From positions 10,831,751-10,895,750 of the forward strand of contig NC_049994.1 in NCBI RefSeq assembly GCF_000003815.2: a stretch of DNA of 64,000 nt, written 5' to 3'. Numbering within the stretch: the stretch's first letter is position 1; every line of letters begins with the position of its first letter. Of the stretch, positions 22,455-34,620 are shown in pieces. A program made the translations under genes and the position numbers. Under the pieces are notes generated by a model, which was not told the origin of the DNA, ran no database searches, and saw only the letters and a list, made by a program, of their open reading frames with translations. Source of the DNA: Branchiostoma floridae. Lineage: Eukaryota; Chordata; Leptocardii; Amphioxiformes; Branchiostomatidae.

Positions 22455-25400
22455 ATGATTCGTCAGAGAACGTCCAAGCACGAGGTTATCAAGTATGTCG
22501 TTGTGGATAGGAGTCCGGGGAAGTCTTCGTCGGACGGCGGTGGTGCTTCGCCCGGGACAAGCTCTACCGGTGGGACGTCTTCAACCGGACTTACAGAAAC
22601 ACAACAAGACGTCTTGAGCAAGGATGTCGTACAGAAAGAACATCTTAGCGAGGTGGGGACTCTGGGGCAACCGGGGCACAAGGTAAGAAGTGTCCAAAGG
22701 TGGATCTGTAACTTACTGTGGTTTAAACAAAATGTCAGCAGATCCACAAATGTTCAATGTCTATAATGGAATATCACCCGAGGCCATATTGTATAGCTCG
22801 AACAAGTCCAACTTGTTTTGCAAACAGCGAACCCATGTATACAAAAATAAGGGATAACACAGGAGGGAAAACACGTACACGATGTTTTCGTCTACAACAA
22901 GTCGGATACTTGTTACTTCTAGACAGAAGATAGCACCAAATAATTATAAACGGCATGCTACATACTCGTAGTTGTGGACATACATTTAAATACATAATGT
23001 TGCTACTTTATGGCGAATCTCGATTCATAGAAAACATGTTTGAGTTGTTATCTTATGTGACCTACAAACGTTTCCTACCTCTTGTAGTCATGAGTTGATG
23101 GCAAAATATATCTATCTCGGCACAAAATAACAGATGGTGTGATAATGCTAAAGGGTGTGCAAAGAGGTGGGGGGGCATCATAGCGTAAAAGGGTTACAAA
23201 TAGCATAGGGCTAATTAGATATGAAATCTAGTGTAACATAGAATATACATGTGTTAGGGAATGTGTGTACAGGTATCGTATAGTAACTATCATTTCAATC
23301 TGTCTTCTGTCAAAGTCCGATAAAGCAAAACTGCCATTCTAAACCAGTGATCATACACAGTCGGACTGACACCAAGAAAAAACTATGATTAAGAACACAA
23401 CAGAGATCGCACGTGTGTGTAAACAAGAAACTGTATCACTTTCAACTCAAACATTGTAGGCTAGTTTAGATTTAAGAAAAGCATGTTTTGTTGCGCTTTC
23501 AATGACCTGAATCATAGACAAAAGTGCAGTTGCATTTTAGGTATGCATTAGGATGATGCCCTAGAATGAGCAGTAAGCCTGTTAGCCGGAGGGCTCATTG
23601 AAGTATCGTATACACATTGTAAACAATCAACTGAACGATACAATGTTACTGCATAGGAAATGTCGTATCTGAACCGTACCTTTGTCCGCCTTAGCTGAAT
23701 ATACAGCACACTGATGATATTCTTACACTGGTCATGGTAGGCAGTACAGGTGTTATGTATAATGGACACAGGTCTGGCGTACTGTGGAAATTCCGCTGCT
23801 TTTAGTTTTATAGGAACGAACTAGACTGGGACGTCTATTTTTCACTTGCAGTCCTATAACGGTACTTTTAAACAACATTCAATATAGTGGCAATAATTCA
23901 ATAAATAAAGCCAACATATTTGTACTCTCCAAACAGAGGTTCACATGTGTTTTGACGTGCTTTAAGTCGTTTTTATGATTTCTATTTTGTATCGTTTAAA
24001 AGAGACCACGACAAAAACGCCTCAAACGCGCCAAAAAAGCCAGCCTGGCATCCAGCCGTACATACAAGTATTGGCAGAGAGGACAGAAGAGACTCGGGAG
24101 CTATACTACGGCTGAATACTAGGCTAGCGCCTAACCTCTGCTTTGAGAGTAGCATAATTGGTGTATGGTCATGCTACGAGTAATGCGACAAATAGTATAT
24201 TAGCTCGTTTTATGTCTGCCATGTTTGCTACGACTCATACTAAAAGTAATTTAACATTGTTATCCCCATTGCGTCTTTTCAGACACAGGAATCCTCTCAT
24301 GTGACACCGGTCGCATCAAATGAAAGACGACAACAGACCACACCGCTGAATGACACATTGGGTGCACAGGGCAACGATGACTTACAGGGAAAGTCTAAGG
24401 ACAGTGGAAGATTCCAAACACATCCGAACGCTGATCCAAGTTCTGATGATCCAGATTCCACTGATCCAAGTGCTACGTATCCAAGCTCTGTTAATCCAAG
24501 TTCTGCTGGTCCAGATTCGGATCAAGAGGAAGATTCGGACACGGTAGCCTCCTCAGAAACTGCCTCCTCCTCTGCCATTAGTGACTTTGAAATTCAGATA
24601 CCGTCCGGCGAACCTGGCATAGAGTCATTCAGAGTCATTATATATAAACTGAACGGGCCAGACGACAGGGAGGATTCAGGTCAAGGGGACAGCAATGAGG
24701 AAGACGTGCAGCTCACTTCATCGGACTCTCAACAACAAGGAAATCAACCATCACCCGATACAAAGTCCGAAAACGTGCAGGGGATTGTTGAAAAGACACA
24801 CGAAACCATAACACCGACGGGAGAAACATTGTCGGGTGATGAGGAAGATCCATTAGATCCTGAGAAGAAGACACAGCAGCAGGGGGAAACATCAAACTTG
24901 CAGGAGGAAACATTAGACAAAGAGAGGGAGACATCAGAAAGACAAGAGGAGTCATCGGGCCAGGAAAAAGAGACAACAGACAGGCATGAGGAATCAGACA
25001 GGTCGGCAGACAAAACAATAGACAAACAAAAGGATACATTAGATATAAATGTGAAGGCATCACATAAACAGAGGGGAACAACAGACAGGGAGGATGGGGC
25101 ATTAAAAAGGCCGAAGGAAACATCAAATGAAAAGGAGACAACTTCAGATAAAGATAAAGAAACACCAGACGTACACAATGAAACATCGGACAAAGTGGAG
25201 GCGTTAAAAAGGCTAGAGGAAAAGGTTAAAAAGTTGGAGGAAACATATGAGAAGGAGAAAACATCGGATACACGAAAGGAAGTATCAGGCAGGCAGGCGG
25301 AGACATCTGACAGACAGGAGGTAACATCAGGGAAAGGGGAGGAAACACCTAACAAACTAGAGGATACATTAGGAAAAGGGCACGAAATATCTGACAGGAA

Positions 25401-28400
25401 GGGGACATTAGAGAAAGGGGAAGAAACATCTGACAAACACCGGGAGGAGACCTTAGAGAAAGAAGAGGAGACATCTAAGAAACATGGGGAGACATTAGAG
25501 AAAGAAGAGGAGACATCTGTCAGGCAGGAGACATCGGATAAAGGGAACGAAACAGCCGACAGACAGGGCGAGACATTAGAGAAAGAGGATGAAACATCTC
25601 ATAAACAGGAGGAAACATCAGATAAAGGGGAGAAAATATCTGACAAACATGACAGACAGGAGGAGACATTGGCGAAAGGGGAGAGAACATCTGGCAGGGA
25701 GGAGACATTGGAGAAAGGGGAGGAAACATCCGACAAACAGGAGGAAACATCTGATAAACAGGAGGAGACATTAGAGAAAGAAGAGGAGACATCTGTCAGG
25801 CAGGAGACATCGGATAAAGGGAAAGAAACAGCCGACAGACAGGGCGAGACATTAGAGAAAGAGGATGAAACATCTCATAAACAGGAGGAAACATCAGATA
25901 AAGGGGAGAAAATATCTGACAAACATGATAGACAGGAGGAGACATTGGCGAAAGGGGAGGGAACATCTGGCAGGGAGGAGACATTGGAGAAAGGGGAGGA
26001 AACATCCGACAAACAGGAGGAGACATCAGATAAAGGGGAGGAAACATCTAACAAACAGGAGGAGACATTAAAGAAAGGGGAGGAAACATCAGTCAGACAG
26101 GAGACATCAGATAAAGGGAAAGAAACAGCCGGTAGACATGAGGAGACATTGGCGAAAGAGGAGGAAACATCTGATAAACAGGAGGAGACATCGGATAAAG
26201 GGAAGGAAACATCTAATAGGGAGGAGACATTAGAGAAAGGAGAGGAAACATCTGACAAACAAGGGGAGACATCTGACAAACAGGAGACATCAGAAAGGGC
26301 GGAGAGAGCATTAGATGAAATGGAGGAAATATCGGACAGACAGGAGAGAACATTAGGGGAGCTAGAGGAGACGATAGATAAGCTGGAGGAAAGATTTCAG
26401 AAGGAAGACGGAACATTTGACACAATAGAAGATATTCTAAGTGGGCAAGAGGAAACATTGCAAAAGCTGGAAGATACATTCAACAAGGAAGAGGAAACAA
26501 TAGACAAACTGGAAGAAATTATAGACGGACAGGAGAATATATCAGACAGAGAGGACGGAGCAGTAAAGAAGGAAGATGAAATATCCGACAAAGAAACCGA
26601 AGATAGGCAAAGAGATGTTTTAGGTACTGAGAGGAAAATACCAGAGAGGCAGGACCAAATCTCGTTCGGGCAGAGGGGAGGTTTAGATGAACAGAAACCG
26701 CTATCAGACAGGCAAGAACAGGCTACAGACGTCGAGAAAAGAACCGGCAGCGAAGAGAGAAAATGTGGACAGGATGGTGTATCCAAGAGTCAGGAAATAC
26801 GATCAGACGGACAGGGCAATCAGATAGGTAACGTTAGCCAAAAGGAAAATAAAGACGGGCAAGTTTCAGGTAGTCAGAAGGAAACACCGGACCAGTCTGA
26901 GGACGCATCAAGTAAACAGAATGAGTCACTAGACAAGATAGATGAACCATCAGACACACAACCAGAAGTATCGACCGGAGACGAAGAAACCCCGAATAGG
27001 CAAGAGGATGCGTCTGGTATACGATCAAAATCCCCAACGACGCAACAGGAGCAGGGAGACAAGACAGAAGACTTGCCAGAGGGAGGAGAGAAGCCAGAAG
27101 GACACAGAGGAGAGATGGGCGAACAGGGAGTAACATTGGATGCACATAGCGAAGCACAAGACAAGCCAGTGGAAACACCCGACAAACAAAGCGAAGTAAA
27201 ACGTCAGGAAGAAGCGTTGTCCGTTCAGGATAAAGGAAAGAACGAGGAAACGATGGACAAGAAGGGGAAAACATTAGATAAGAAAGATGAGTCATTAGAC
27301 AGGTCGGGTGAGACATTTGATAGGGAAAGTGGGAAATTAGTCAGTCCGGGCGAGGCATTAGACAAGAAGAGGGAAACATTGAACACGCAAGGAACCGACA
27401 TCGAAGAGAGAAAATGTGGACAGGATGGTGTATCGAAGAATCAGGAAATACGATCAGACGGGCGGGATAACCAGATAGGTAACGTTAACCAAACAGAACG
27501 TAAAGACGGGCAAGTTTCAGGTAGTCAGAAGGAAACACCGGACCAGTCTGAGGACGCATCAAGTAAACAGGATGAGTCACTAGACAAGATAGATGAACCC
27601 TCAGACACACAACCAGAAGTATCGACCACAGATAAAGAAACCTCGGGTAGGCATGATAATACGTCTGCAATACAAGAGCAGGGAGACAAGACAAAAGACT
27701 CGCTACATAGAGAAGAGAAGCCAGAAGGACAAAGAGGAGAGTCGGAAAATCAAGGGGAAACATTTGACGGACAACAGGAAACACACGACAAGCCAGGAGA
27801 AACACCCGACAAACAAAGCGAAGTAAAACGTCAGGAAGAAGCGTTGTCCGTTCAGGATAAAGAAAAGAACGGGAAAACGATGGACAGCAATGGGGATACA
27901 TTAGATAAGCAAGATACAACATTAGGCAAGCCGGGTGAGACATTAGATAGGGCTAGGGAGAGTGGGGAATTAGACAGTCCGAGCGAGGCATTAGACAAGG
28001 AGAGGGAAACATTGAACATGCAAGAGGAAACATCACATGCACAGGAGTCATTAGACAGACAGGGGGAGACATCAGGCACGCAAGGGGAGACACCAGATGA
28101 GACGGAAGCTTTAACCACGCAAGGAGAAACATCAGATGAGAAGGCAACATTAGATAAACAGACAGAGGAGACATTGGACAGGAAGGGAGCGACATCGAAC
28201 AAGCAAGAGGACGCATCGGGCAGACAGGAGGAAGAGACAGTGGAGAAAACACCTGAGATGCGGGAGGAACAGGTAACACCATACGGGCAGGATGGAGCAG
28301 TAGATAAGCCGAAGGAAGCGTTGGACAAGCTTCAAGAAATATCAAACGAGAAAGAGGGGAAACCGACAGAAGCTACAGACATAGAGGAAGAAACGTCACA

Positions 28401-31400
28401 TAGACAGGAGGAACTATCAGACAGGCGACCACTAGGAAAGCCGGGAACGTTAGACAGTGAGGAGAGAATACCAAACACACAGGATCAAAATTCAGACAAA
28501 CAGGAGGAGATATCAGGCAAGCAACCGGACAATCCAAAGGAAGATGAAGAAGGGAACATCCCAAGACACCAGAATGATAGATCAGCCAGGAGAGGGACAA
28601 TATCAGATAAAAAGGAAGAATCAACACACAAAGACGGAGAATCATCGCACGAACAAGAGGGAACATCAGACAAACACGAGGAAACATCGGGCGAGGCCAA
28701 AACACCAAACAAACAGCAGGGAATATTAGATAGAGAAAAGGACGCATCAGAGAGGAAGGAGGAAACAACGGATAGTCTGACCAAAACGCCCGCCATACAG
28801 AAAGAACCATCAGCCCCACCAAAGGAAATATCAGACAGGAAAGAAGAACCGTCAGACAAACCAACAACAGCTTCAGACGAGCCAAGGAAAGATAAGCTTG
28901 GGGATGTTTCGGGGACTGAACAGGAACAAACGGAGGACATTGAGGAGAGAATATCAGATGTGCAAGGAGTACCGGACAGAGACGATGAAACATCAGAAAA
29001 GATGGAAAAGACAGCAGACAGCAAGAGGACAACTTCAGGATCACCGAACCAAGCCGACGCCAGCTCATCAGGTCCAGATACCGACAAAACGGAAGGCAGG
29101 GGTTCGGATCTGTGGGCTTCTGGGAAAATGGGCAAAATGGGTAGAATAACAAGAAAGAAAGGAAAAAGAATTACAGAGGAGCTAAAGCACAGATTCAGAG
29201 AGTACGAAACCGAAGGTCAAAGCCCAATGGAGACATCAAACAGAGAGGACGAGCCATCAGAGAAACCAACGAAAACATCAGATGTGCAGAAAGAACCATC
29301 AGCCCCACCAACGGAAATGTCAGACAGGAAAGACGAACCGTCAGACGAACCAACAACAGCTTCAGATGAGCCAAGGAAAGATAAGCTGAGGGACGTTTCG
29401 GGGACTGAAAAAGAAACAACGGGAGATAGGGAGGAAAAAACATCAGATGAGCACGGAGTGCCGGGCAGAGACGATGAAAGATCAGAAAAGACGGAGAAGA
29501 TAGCAAACAGGGAGGGGACAACGTCGGGACCACTGAACCAAGCCGACGCCAGCTCATCTGGTCCAGACACCGACAAAACGGAAGGCAGGGGTTCGGATCT
29601 GTGGGCTTCCGGGAAAATGGGCAAAATGGGCAGAATAACAAGAAAGAAAGGAAAAAGAATTACAGAGGAGCTAAAGCACAGATTCAAGGAGTACGAAACC
29701 GAAGACCAACGCCCAATGGAAACATTAAACAGAGAGGAAGAGCCATCAGAGAAACCAACGAAAACATCAGACAATACTTCATACATGGCGGAAGGGGTGA
29801 TAGAAACACGAAAGACACCGGAGAAGGACATGGAATCGTCAGATGCAGAAGACATGCAGAGGGAAGCGGCGGAAAATCCAATGGAAACATCGGACAAGGA
29901 GCAGAAAACATCAGAAAAGCCGAGAGAAACATTAGACATACAAAATAGAGCGTTAGAAAAGCAGGAGACGTCAGGAAAGACGGAGGAAAAATTAGATGAG
30001 CTGGATGCAACATCACACAGGGGGAGGGAACGGGGTGAGGAGAAAGAAAGATCAGACATGGAAAAAGAAACATCACACAAGCTGAAGCAAACATTGGATA
30101 ATCAAGAGGCGATGTCGCATTCCCGTGAAGAGGAAACATCAGAAGAACAGAGGAACATACTGGACAAGGAGGACGAAACATCGGATAAGGAAGAGGAAGC
30201 ATCAGACCTAGAAGAGGAGGAGACATTGAAACAAAGGATGGAAGAGAAAAGGCGACTCTTTGAAGAATATGGTATATTTGATGACAGCGATGTCGATGAA
30301 GAAGACGAACTGGACGAGAATCAGCCAGACACTGAACAAGACGCTTCAAACGAAGACAATGCGTCTGAGATGAATACTGACAAACCTAACCAAACAAGTG
30401 GAGAAAATATAGATGAAGAAGCTCGAAGAAGAAAGCTATTTGAAGAGTACGGCATATTTGATGACGACGATGACGTCACGGTACCTGTCAGTGACGTAGC
30501 CATAGCTGACGTAGTCCATCCGGATCAAGGAGAATCGAATCCACTGCACAGTATACCTGAGTTAGAGGAAGATTCTGGTCTAGGTGCTGATCAGCGCATA
30601 ACATCTTCGCAAGAAACATCAGATCCAAAACAGGATGAGGGTACCTTAGAGACCCTTTCGGAGGAATGGTCTACTTCAGGCGATGGCAACAAAGTTCCCA
30701 CAGACGTTTCAACTCACAAGCAGCAGCAACTGACAGCTCAGGACGTCGTGTTAGAAGAAGCAGTCAGTACTGATGATAGCGATGTCGACGAGATTTTGCG
30801 AGAGGTCGGGGGTCTAGACCAAGCTCTAGAGATCGAAGCATCATTAGCCGAATTCGACACGACCGTCGATGAAGCAGATAAACAAGCCTCAGATGAGGAG
30901 AATGAAGTCACCAGTGGTACCGTAGCTTCGGGTCCAGAAACTTCCCAAAGTGGGAAGTTTGAAGACTTCTACCCTCAGTTTCACTACCCGACGTCTCCCT
31001 TCGCTGCGAATGCTGAGCAAGGATTATCGTATTATCTTGAGCAGGAAAGATCCTCCGAAACCCCTCGTGAAGGCGACGAGGAGTCCAAAACAAAGGGAGA
31101 CTCAGTAACAACGTTACAGTCGACACCAAGTGACACTGTACATGTTAAACTAACGGAAGAGAAAGGCAAAGATGTTGACAATGAATTTGAAATGGCAGAG
31201 GACAAACAACCTTCAGGTTCTGAAACCTTGCCGGGGGCGAGTTCAATGGACACAAGAAAAGCGCAGCTACCGGCCCAAGAAGACGCCTACTCATCAGGTC
31301 CAGACACCGACAAGACGGAAGGAGCTAGTCCGGATCTATGGACGTCTGGAAAAATGGGTAAAATGGGTAGAATAACAAGAAAGAAAGGGAAAAGAATCAC

Positions 31401-33108
31401 AGAAGAGCTAAAGCAGAAGCTCAAAGAATATGAAACTGAAGGCCAAGCAGACGAAAATGCCCCTTCTGTACAATTTGAGGTGCCATCACAAAAACATGAT
31501 CCTAGAGTAGAAGTAACACAGCAAGGTCGCGAAGACATGCCTGCAACCTTGGCATCGGTGTCAAAACCAGAGGATGAAAATAAAGATACTGAGGAAAATA
31601 AAGACACTGTGGACAAATCGGAGGATGATGAAGAGTCCGTAACGCAGCCATTGCTGTCACAACCTGAGGGTAGCAACGAAGACAAAGATAAAGCAGAGCT
31701 TGGTGTCGAGTCGGAAAATTTGCCATCGGTGTCGCAATCAAGGGGCAGAAACAAAGACACTAACGACAGAGCAGAGGGTGTTGACGAGTCATCAACGCAA
31801 CTATCGGTGTCACAGTCAGAGAGAAAAGACATTCATGACGAAGTAGAGGTTAGCAATGAGTCAGAAACAGTGGTATTGGCGTTACAAGACTCTGAAGAGA
31901 AAACTGCAATTGACAACAGGTCAACAACAATGGCATCGGCGTTAAAACAAAAAGAAGGTAGTGATAAAGGAACTGATGTTGGTGACAAGTCAGCAAAGCT
32001 ACCGTCGGCGTTACAACAAGAAACAGAGAATAGCAACAAAGACGATAAAAAGGAGACCGTCGATGAAAAGCCATCCACGCTGTCCTCGGCGTTACAGCAA
32101 GACGATAAAGACAAGGGCACAGAACAACAGTCTGTGTCCGTGAAGACGTCTAGTCGGTCTAACAAAGAAACCCGGCGTGAGCGCAGGAAAAAGAGCAAGG
32201 AGACTTCAGCAGAACCCACCATCTCGGACGAGCCCCAGGAACAGAAAACAGCCCCCCAGCGACCTGTCCGCCCTGAACGAAAACATCTACAAGAACGACA
32301 ATCAACAGTTTCCAAGGGCAAAACCAGGACAAAGTCGGGAAGGGAAGACGACGAGGCTGAAGAAAGGACACGTGGCCAAGACAGCTTCGGGCCCACATCA
32401 GGAGACCAGTTTTCGGATGAATACACGGGTCCTCACAAGGCTTACATGTCTCGTGCCGACAGAAAAAGACTGACTAACCAGCGCAAGAAAGCAGAGCGCG
32501 ACGCCAAGCTACAAGAAGAAGTTCTACATGCGGATGCTGAGACGTCGGATCAAGACTCACCAAACACTGCAAGCCATTTCAATCTGGACGACAAAAACGT
32601 CGTTGCTGTTGAAGAGGAAGAGCAGTTTAACATCGTAGACGTTGCCGTTTCCTCAATTGAGGACGAAAGTGAATCGTCGGGAAGTAGCCGGACGAGACAG
32701 CGTTCCGTCAGTTCTTCGTCACGTGATACAGAAACGACTAGAGCTGTCGACAGGACGACTTCCAGAGCAGACAAAGAAGGAGATTCGTCCAGTGGCGATG
32801 GCAAACGTCCAAGACGTACACGCACACGGTCCAGGCAAAGGACAAGTCACAAACATGAAACGAACAAGCCCAAGAAGGGAGGACATAAGACCGCGTCTCG
32901 TCCAGCAGATACGACAGAAACTAAAGAGCCTGGTAAAAGTGACATGGAGAAGTCTACGAAGGAAGCAACTCTCGACGAAACGGCTAAAATGAACCTGGTT
33001 CTTGGAATGGGAATGCTGACGACGGTGCTGTTTTCGGTCCTGTTGTTGTGGCCTGAGATATCGGCGTGGCTGTTGTTACTGTTATCACAGAAACACAAAG
33101 AACAGTGA
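22455..33108 (+). CDS. Giant repetitive acidic protein with C-terminal hydrophobic anchor (unrecognised)
   Basis: Two exons, 22455-22682 (76 codons, ATG start) and 24283-33108, join in phase 0 over a 1,600-bp GT-AG intron. They give about 3,017 residues. I do not recognise the family. The N-terminus has a Ser/Gly/Thr-rich stretch. Residues about 190-800 are a degenerate seven-residue repeat of the type EETSDKQ/EETLEKG. Larger in-frame duplications cover about 478-661, 894-1327 and 1582-1907. A basic module, GKMGKMGRITRKKGKRITEE, occurs three times (near residues 1690, 1853, 2432), each after a DTDK motif. LFEEYGIFDD occurs twice (near 2068 and 2128). The last 100 residues are Arg/Lys-rich and end in a hydrophobic stretch from residue 2979 (MNLVLGMGMLTTVLFSVLLLW, written here as one segment of 21; then PEIS and AWLLLLL), closing with KHKEQ. 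Cysteine and aromatics are rare, so most of the chain should be disordered. It is probably a tail-anchored or hairpin membrane protein; function unknown. Confidence 0.85.
24041..24127. mobile_element. Short MITE in the intron of the giant gene
   Basis: CAGCCTGGCATCCAGCCGTA (24041-24060) is the imperfect complement of 24107-24127 (TACGGCTGAATACTAGGCTAG-type end; only its core TACGGCTG and AGGCTAG are exact). The element is 87 bp long, GC-richer than its surroundings, and lies about 155 bp before the splice acceptor at 24282. Confidence 0.6.
25486..26037 (+). repeat. 276-bp in-frame tandem duplication within the giant gene
   Basis: The block beginning around 25486 recurs 276 bp later (92 codons) with only a few substitutions, for example GGGAACGAA against GGGAAAGAA and GAGAGAACA against GAGGGAACA. 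The unit itself is built from the 21-bp (7-codon) repeat. The near-identity indicates a recent duplication and likely length variation between alleles. Confidence 0.85.
26735..28036 (+). repeat. In-frame duplication of about 650 bp within the giant gene
   Basis: The motif RKCGQDGVSK is encoded near 26758 and again near 27409, an offset of about 651 bp. Downstream, DKQSEVKRQEEALSVQDK is encoded at 27181 and 27808 (offset 627). The copies have therefore acquired in-frame indels. They are more diverged than the 276-bp and 489-bp duplications. Confidence 0.8.
28798..29775 (+). repeat. 489-bp in-frame duplication carrying the basic GKMGKMG module
   Basis: QKEPSAPP is encoded at 28798 and again at 29287 (offset 489 bp, 163 codons). 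Both copies run through TTASDEPRKDKL, GPDTDKTEGRGSDLWASGKM and EEPSEKPTKTSD-like ends. A third, isolated and more diverged copy of the DTDK plus basic module lies at about 31288-31446. Confidence 0.85.
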
Positions 33109-33342
33109 TATCTCACAGTTTAACGGGCATAAAGTAAATCAAAGATAGATGTTTGGAAGGCCAGTATTCTCGCCGTTTGTTGTACAGAGACTGTGCTTTT
33201 AAGTACGGTGAAGTGTACCAAACTGATACATTTAGATAATCTATCAAGTTTCGTCTCTTAGAACCACGAGAATGTTAGAAATGTACGACATTGATCATTT
33301 TGTAGAAGAAAAAAACTCGGATTTGTAAACTGTATAACGTAA

Positions 33343-33498
33343 TAGCCTCTACCAGGCTCCGATGATCGATGGCAAAATAGTAGAAATTGGACAAATCGAG
33401 TCAATAGTACGCTAGGGGAGTCGGAAGGCCATAGGAGTCAGTATCAACTCTGAGAACTCTATTTGTCCTATTTGATCCACGGAGCCTGGTAGAGGCTA
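33343..33498. mobile_element. MITE with perfect 19-bp terminal inverted repeats
   Basis: TAGCCTCTACCAGGCTCCG (33343-33361) is exactly the reverse complement of 33480-33498. It is 156 bp in total, non-coding, about 235 bp after the giant gene's stop codon, and may fall inside its 3' untranslated region. Confidence 0.9.
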
Positions 33499-34620
33499 GA
33501 CTGTAAAAACGCTAAGCAAATATGTGAATCCAAGAAAGCCCATGGTGATAGAGTTTTAGCATGCATGCTTTTCCCAAATCTTTCTTCATACGTCAACATC
33601 AACACGCAGAGTACACATTTAATACATCAAATCAACAACAGTATTGAATATCGCTTAGATATAATTGCATAAAGTGACCGATTTCCTACAATGACGTCTA
33701 TCTTATATTTTCACCTTTTTGCCTATTCTGCGTTGTGAAAAATAGAAGTACTGGTAATTAGGAAGTCTAAGTATGTCATGTAACAGTTTGTTTCTACTTT
33801 TTAAAATAACTATACAATTTGTCCAATAGAATCATGAGCCTTTCAAGACATGGACTTCCGAAGCTTATTACATGTAATATTAAAGAGGTGTTAAAACATA
33901 CATTTTTGTCCAGTAGTTCTATAATACCATTTTTCAATTAAATTTCGTTCCAAAATGCCATATCATGCGCATTACCAATAATGAGGTCAGGGTTTTTAGT
34001 GTTGCTGCAATCACTATTGTAGGAAGCGATTTCAAAACTTTCGTAGTTAAGATATTCACACTAAATCATTCGTCATTAGGGACAGATTTTCCCCAGTAAT
34101 GGTGCCCTTATTTGATGTTATAGCCAAGTCTTTGCGTCTTATCGTTTTAAAGTGTTTCAGATATATTGTATTTTGGCCCCCTGTCAGTTTTTCTTTGGAA
34201 CTGCAGGGCTTCTTAAAAGTTTTACTGGAGGCTTTGCATTGGAAGACAAGAGTAATGGATTTTCACGATATTTTGCAAATAACGGTACAGTTTTACTGCT
34301 TCCTATATAACCTCCTTGGTTACTGTAAGTAGCTGAAGTAAAGATTGACGGAGTCTGGTAAAGACAAATTTCCAAGAAGATGTAGAAAAGGAAAAATCAT
34401 AACGTTTCACAAGCTTCCAAATCTATTAGGAAATAATAAAGTTAACGTTAACGTAACATCAGTGATTCAATGGGAGTAAACGGAAAAGAAAGGCCCGACC
34501 CTCCTCGGCAGTATGAATGATTCGTCCAAGGTGATTCTTTAACCTCCTTGATTCGTCCTAGTATGACCCAAACAATGTCGACCGCAGCGTGTCCACAAAT
34601 AATCTCTTGGCTCCACATTT

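Noticed and set aside
24713-32426. Long open frames on the minus strand across the giant gene (up to about 290 codons), rich in Ser, Leu, Pro and Val
   Set aside because: They mirror the biased codons of the sense repeat (GAG/ACA/TCA/GAC read backwards) and have no splice logic or recognisable domain. They are compositional shadows.
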